A stretch of 64,000 bases of DNA from Variovorax sp. JS1663 (GTDB lineage Bacteria; Pseudomonadota; Gammaproteobacteria; Burkholderiales; Burkholderiaceae_C). The number at the start of each line of letters is the position of its first letter. Position 1 is the first letter of the stretch. The notes under the pieces are model-generated. The model was not told where the DNA came from. It did not search any database and saw only the letters and a program-made list of their open reading frames with translations. The translations under genes and the position numbers were made by a program. The stretch is from contig NZ_LYMK01000018.1 in NCBI RefSeq assembly GCF_002157355.1, positions 59,287 through 123,286 of the forward strand, read 5' to 3'. Below, piece after piece: positions 62,776 through 64,000 of this stretch.

Positions 62776-63891
62776 ATGGCCGCTCCTTCCCGCCCTCGCC
62801 CTGCAACGCTCGCCAACGGCCTCGTCTACATCGAGCCGGGAATGGCCGGGCTGAGCCGCGTCAGGCATGGCGCGCACTTCCGTTATCGGGATGCCGAGGG
62901 ACGTTGGCTGCGCGATACCGGCGAGATCTCACGCATCGAGCGATTGGCGATTCCGCCGGCCTATACAGATGTCTGGATATGCCCCTTGCCCAATGGGCAC
63001 CTGCAGGCGACCGGCGTCGACGCTCGCGGCCGCAAGCAATATCGCTATCACGCCGAATGGCGACTGCTGAAAGACGAGACGAAGTTCGAGCGCCTCGAAC
63101 TGTTCGGCCGCGCATTGCCGAAGATTCGCGCCCGCGTGGTGCGCGATTTGCGCGCGGGCGGCAGGGAGGCTTCACCGCAGCGGGCAACTGTGCTTGCCAC
63201 CATCGTGCGATTGCTCGATATCACTTTCCTGCGCGTAGGCAACGAGGAATACGCCAGTACCAACCGCTCCTATGGGCTCAGCACGTTGCGCAACAGGCAT
63301 GTGGCCGTCCGTGGCTCGTCTCTGAAACTGCGCTTTCGCGGCAAGAGCGGGATCCTTCATGAAGCAGAAGTCGATGACCCAGGTGTCGCTCGCGTGGTAC
63401 GTCGCTGCCAGCAGTTGTCCGGGCAAGAGTTGTTCCAGTACCAGGCTGAAGACGGGGAGGTACGCAGCGTGACCTCCACCGACGTCAACGAGTACTTGCG
63501 AGAGGCGGCCGGCGATAACTTCACGGCGAAGGACTTCCGTACTTGGCACGGTACGGTGCAGGCGCTTGAACTCACGCGCTTGGCGTGCAGTGCAGACAGC
63601 GCCGACGTTGCGACGAGCAAGCGCTACAGCGCTAAGGAAATCCTGGGCGCGGTCGCCAAGCAGCTCGGCAATACGCCCGCTGTCTGCAAGAAGGCCTATG
63701 TGCATCCTGCCGTGTTGGCGCTCGGCGCCAAGCTGGCGGAGGATGCGGGGGGAATGACGGAGATTTGGGCTGAATTGACGGACAAGAAAAAAAGTGTTCG
63801 CCGGCTATATGCCGCCGAAGCACGATTACTGGCCTTTTTGCAACAACAGCGCCTCGAAGCCAAGCGCACTCGGCCACTCGGCGGACATTAA
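62776..63891 (+). CDS. DNA topoisomerase IB (poxvirus-like)
   Basis: Relaxes supercoils through a 3'-phosphotyrosine intermediate. The product is 371 residues. Catalytic residues of the family are visible: VRLLDITFLRVGNEEYAS containing the first arginine, a conserved lysine in the beta-turn after YGLSTLRNRHV, FRTWHGTVQA with the Arg-x-x-His pair, and the nucleophilic tyrosine in CKKAYVHPAVL. Bacterial topoisomerase IB is a patchily distributed poxvirus-type enzyme. The gene has visibly lower GC and more relaxed codon use toward its 3' end than its neighbours, which fits horizontal acquisition. It converges on the 5S rRNA gene and shares its terminator. Confidence 0.93.
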   Translation: MAAPSRPRPATLANGLVYIEPGMAGLSRVRHGAHFRYRDAEGRWLRDTGEISRIERLAIPPAYTDVWICPLPNGHLQATGVDARGRKQYRYHAEWRLLKDETKFERLELFGRALPKIRARVVRDLRAGGREASPQRATVLATIVRLLDITFLRVGNEEYASTNRSYGLSTLRNRHVAVRGSSLKLRFRGKSGILHEAEVDDPGVARVVRRCQQLSGQELFQYQAEDGEVRSVTSTDVNEYLREAAGDNFTAKDFRTWHGTVQALELTRLACSADSADVATSKRYSAKEILGAVAKQLGNTPAVCKKAYVHPAVLALGAKLAEDAGGMTEIWAELTDKKKSVRRLYAAEARLLAFLQQQRLEAKRTRPLGGH

Positions 63892-63926
63892 TTCAGTAGA
63901 TGCGCGAGTTTTCGATTCTCTAAAAC

Positions 63927-63958
63927 AAAAAGCCCAACCTTGCGGGGTTGGGCTTTTT
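63927..63958. terminator. strong bidirectional terminator (rrn operon / topoisomerase IB)
   Basis: A 13-bp stem pairs AAAAAGCCCAACC (63927-63939) with GGTTGGGCTTTTT (63946-63958) around a six-base loop. The A-run and T-run on both sides make it Rho-independent in both directions: for topoisomerase IB on plus and for the rRNA operon on minus. Confidence 0.92.
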
Positions 63959-63971
63959 GAGGGCTGTAAGA

Positions 63972-64000
63972 GCCTGACGATGACCTACTTTCACACGGGA
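63972..64000 (-). rRNA. rrf: 5S ribosomal RNA, 3' end (partial)
   Basis: Read on the minus strand, the last bases are TCCCGTGTGAAAGTAGGTCA followed by TCGTCAGGC. This is the conserved 3' end of 5S rRNA in betaproteobacteria, where GTAGGTCATCGTCAGGC closes the terminal stem. The rest of the gene and the rrn operon lie beyond the window. Confidence 0.92.

Overview
This is a high-GC chromosomal segment from a betaproteobacterium of the order Burkholderiales, most likely family Comamonadaceae (Variovorax/Ramlibacter-like). The evidence is the hemA-prfA-prmC-grxD order, the rplU-rpmA-obg-proB block, two Bug-type solute receptors each next to a LysR gene, long antisense open frames typical of GC-rich coding DNA, and C-rich palindromic repeats between and inside genes. 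The genus is an inference; no 16S sequence is present. The window opens inside a gene and closes inside a 5S rRNA gene. It is densely coding: no stretch above 300 bases lacks a gene or gene remnant, and the largest gap is the ~210 bp serA/ugpB divergent region.

Region by region. (1) 1-4438 (minus): a large DUF3683-type FAD/iron-sulfur oxidoreductase, cut by the window edge, and serA. (2) 4651-9669 (plus): a complete glycerol-3-phosphate uptake operon, ugpBAECQ. (3) 9828-19225: a DUF3772/MscS channel, a small membrane protein, hemA-prfA-prmC-grxD-cupin, a Lon-like AAA ATPase and a YtfL/PaeA-type CBS membrane protein. (4) 19222-27216: lytic transglycosylase and proS, then rppH and a CNP1-like lipoprotein, then proB, obg, rpmA and rplU, divergent from ispB, and tRNA-Pro(CGG). 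(5) 27321-31905: small conserved proteins (DUF3574, DUF2277, PaaI thioesterase, GFA family), a tiny repeat lipoprotein and pbpC. (6) 31973-37026: an arylmalonate-decarboxylase-like enzyme, LysR, an enolase-superfamily enzyme, a Bug receptor and an FMN alpha-hydroxy-acid dehydrogenase. This is the most interesting part of the window and looks like an uncharacterised catabolic cluster. (7) 37031-41559: DUF2970 protein, two multiheme c-type cytochromes, a MocR regulator and a short acyl-CoA-dehydrogenase-like protein. (8) 41636-50488 (minus): an eight-gene nucleoside salvage operon (BMP receptor, ABC ATPase, two permeases, cdd, 5'-nucleotidase, deoC, deoA), ending against a possible VOC-family remnant. 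(9) 50649-52384: cyanase, divergent from a second FMN dehydrogenase that is a close paralog of the one in region 6. (10) 52393-59725: alpha/beta hydrolase and tannase-family esterase, divergent from LysR, Bug receptor and a frameshifted KgtP-like MFS transporter. (11) 59745-64000: glycolipid-binding-domain protein, dinB, purine nucleoside permease lipoprotein, topoisomerase IB, a strong terminator and the 3' end of a 5S rRNA.

Functionally the segment combines core housekeeping (haem, translation termination, ribosome assembly, proline and serine synthesis, quinone side chain) with scavenging modules for phosphodiesters, nucleotides/nucleosides, cyanate and aromatic or 2-hydroxy acids. I saw no phage, IS element, CRISPR array or toxin-antitoxin pair. 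The best candidate for something undescribed is the AMDase/enolase/alpha-hydroxy-acid-dehydrogenase cluster at 31.9-37.0 kb.
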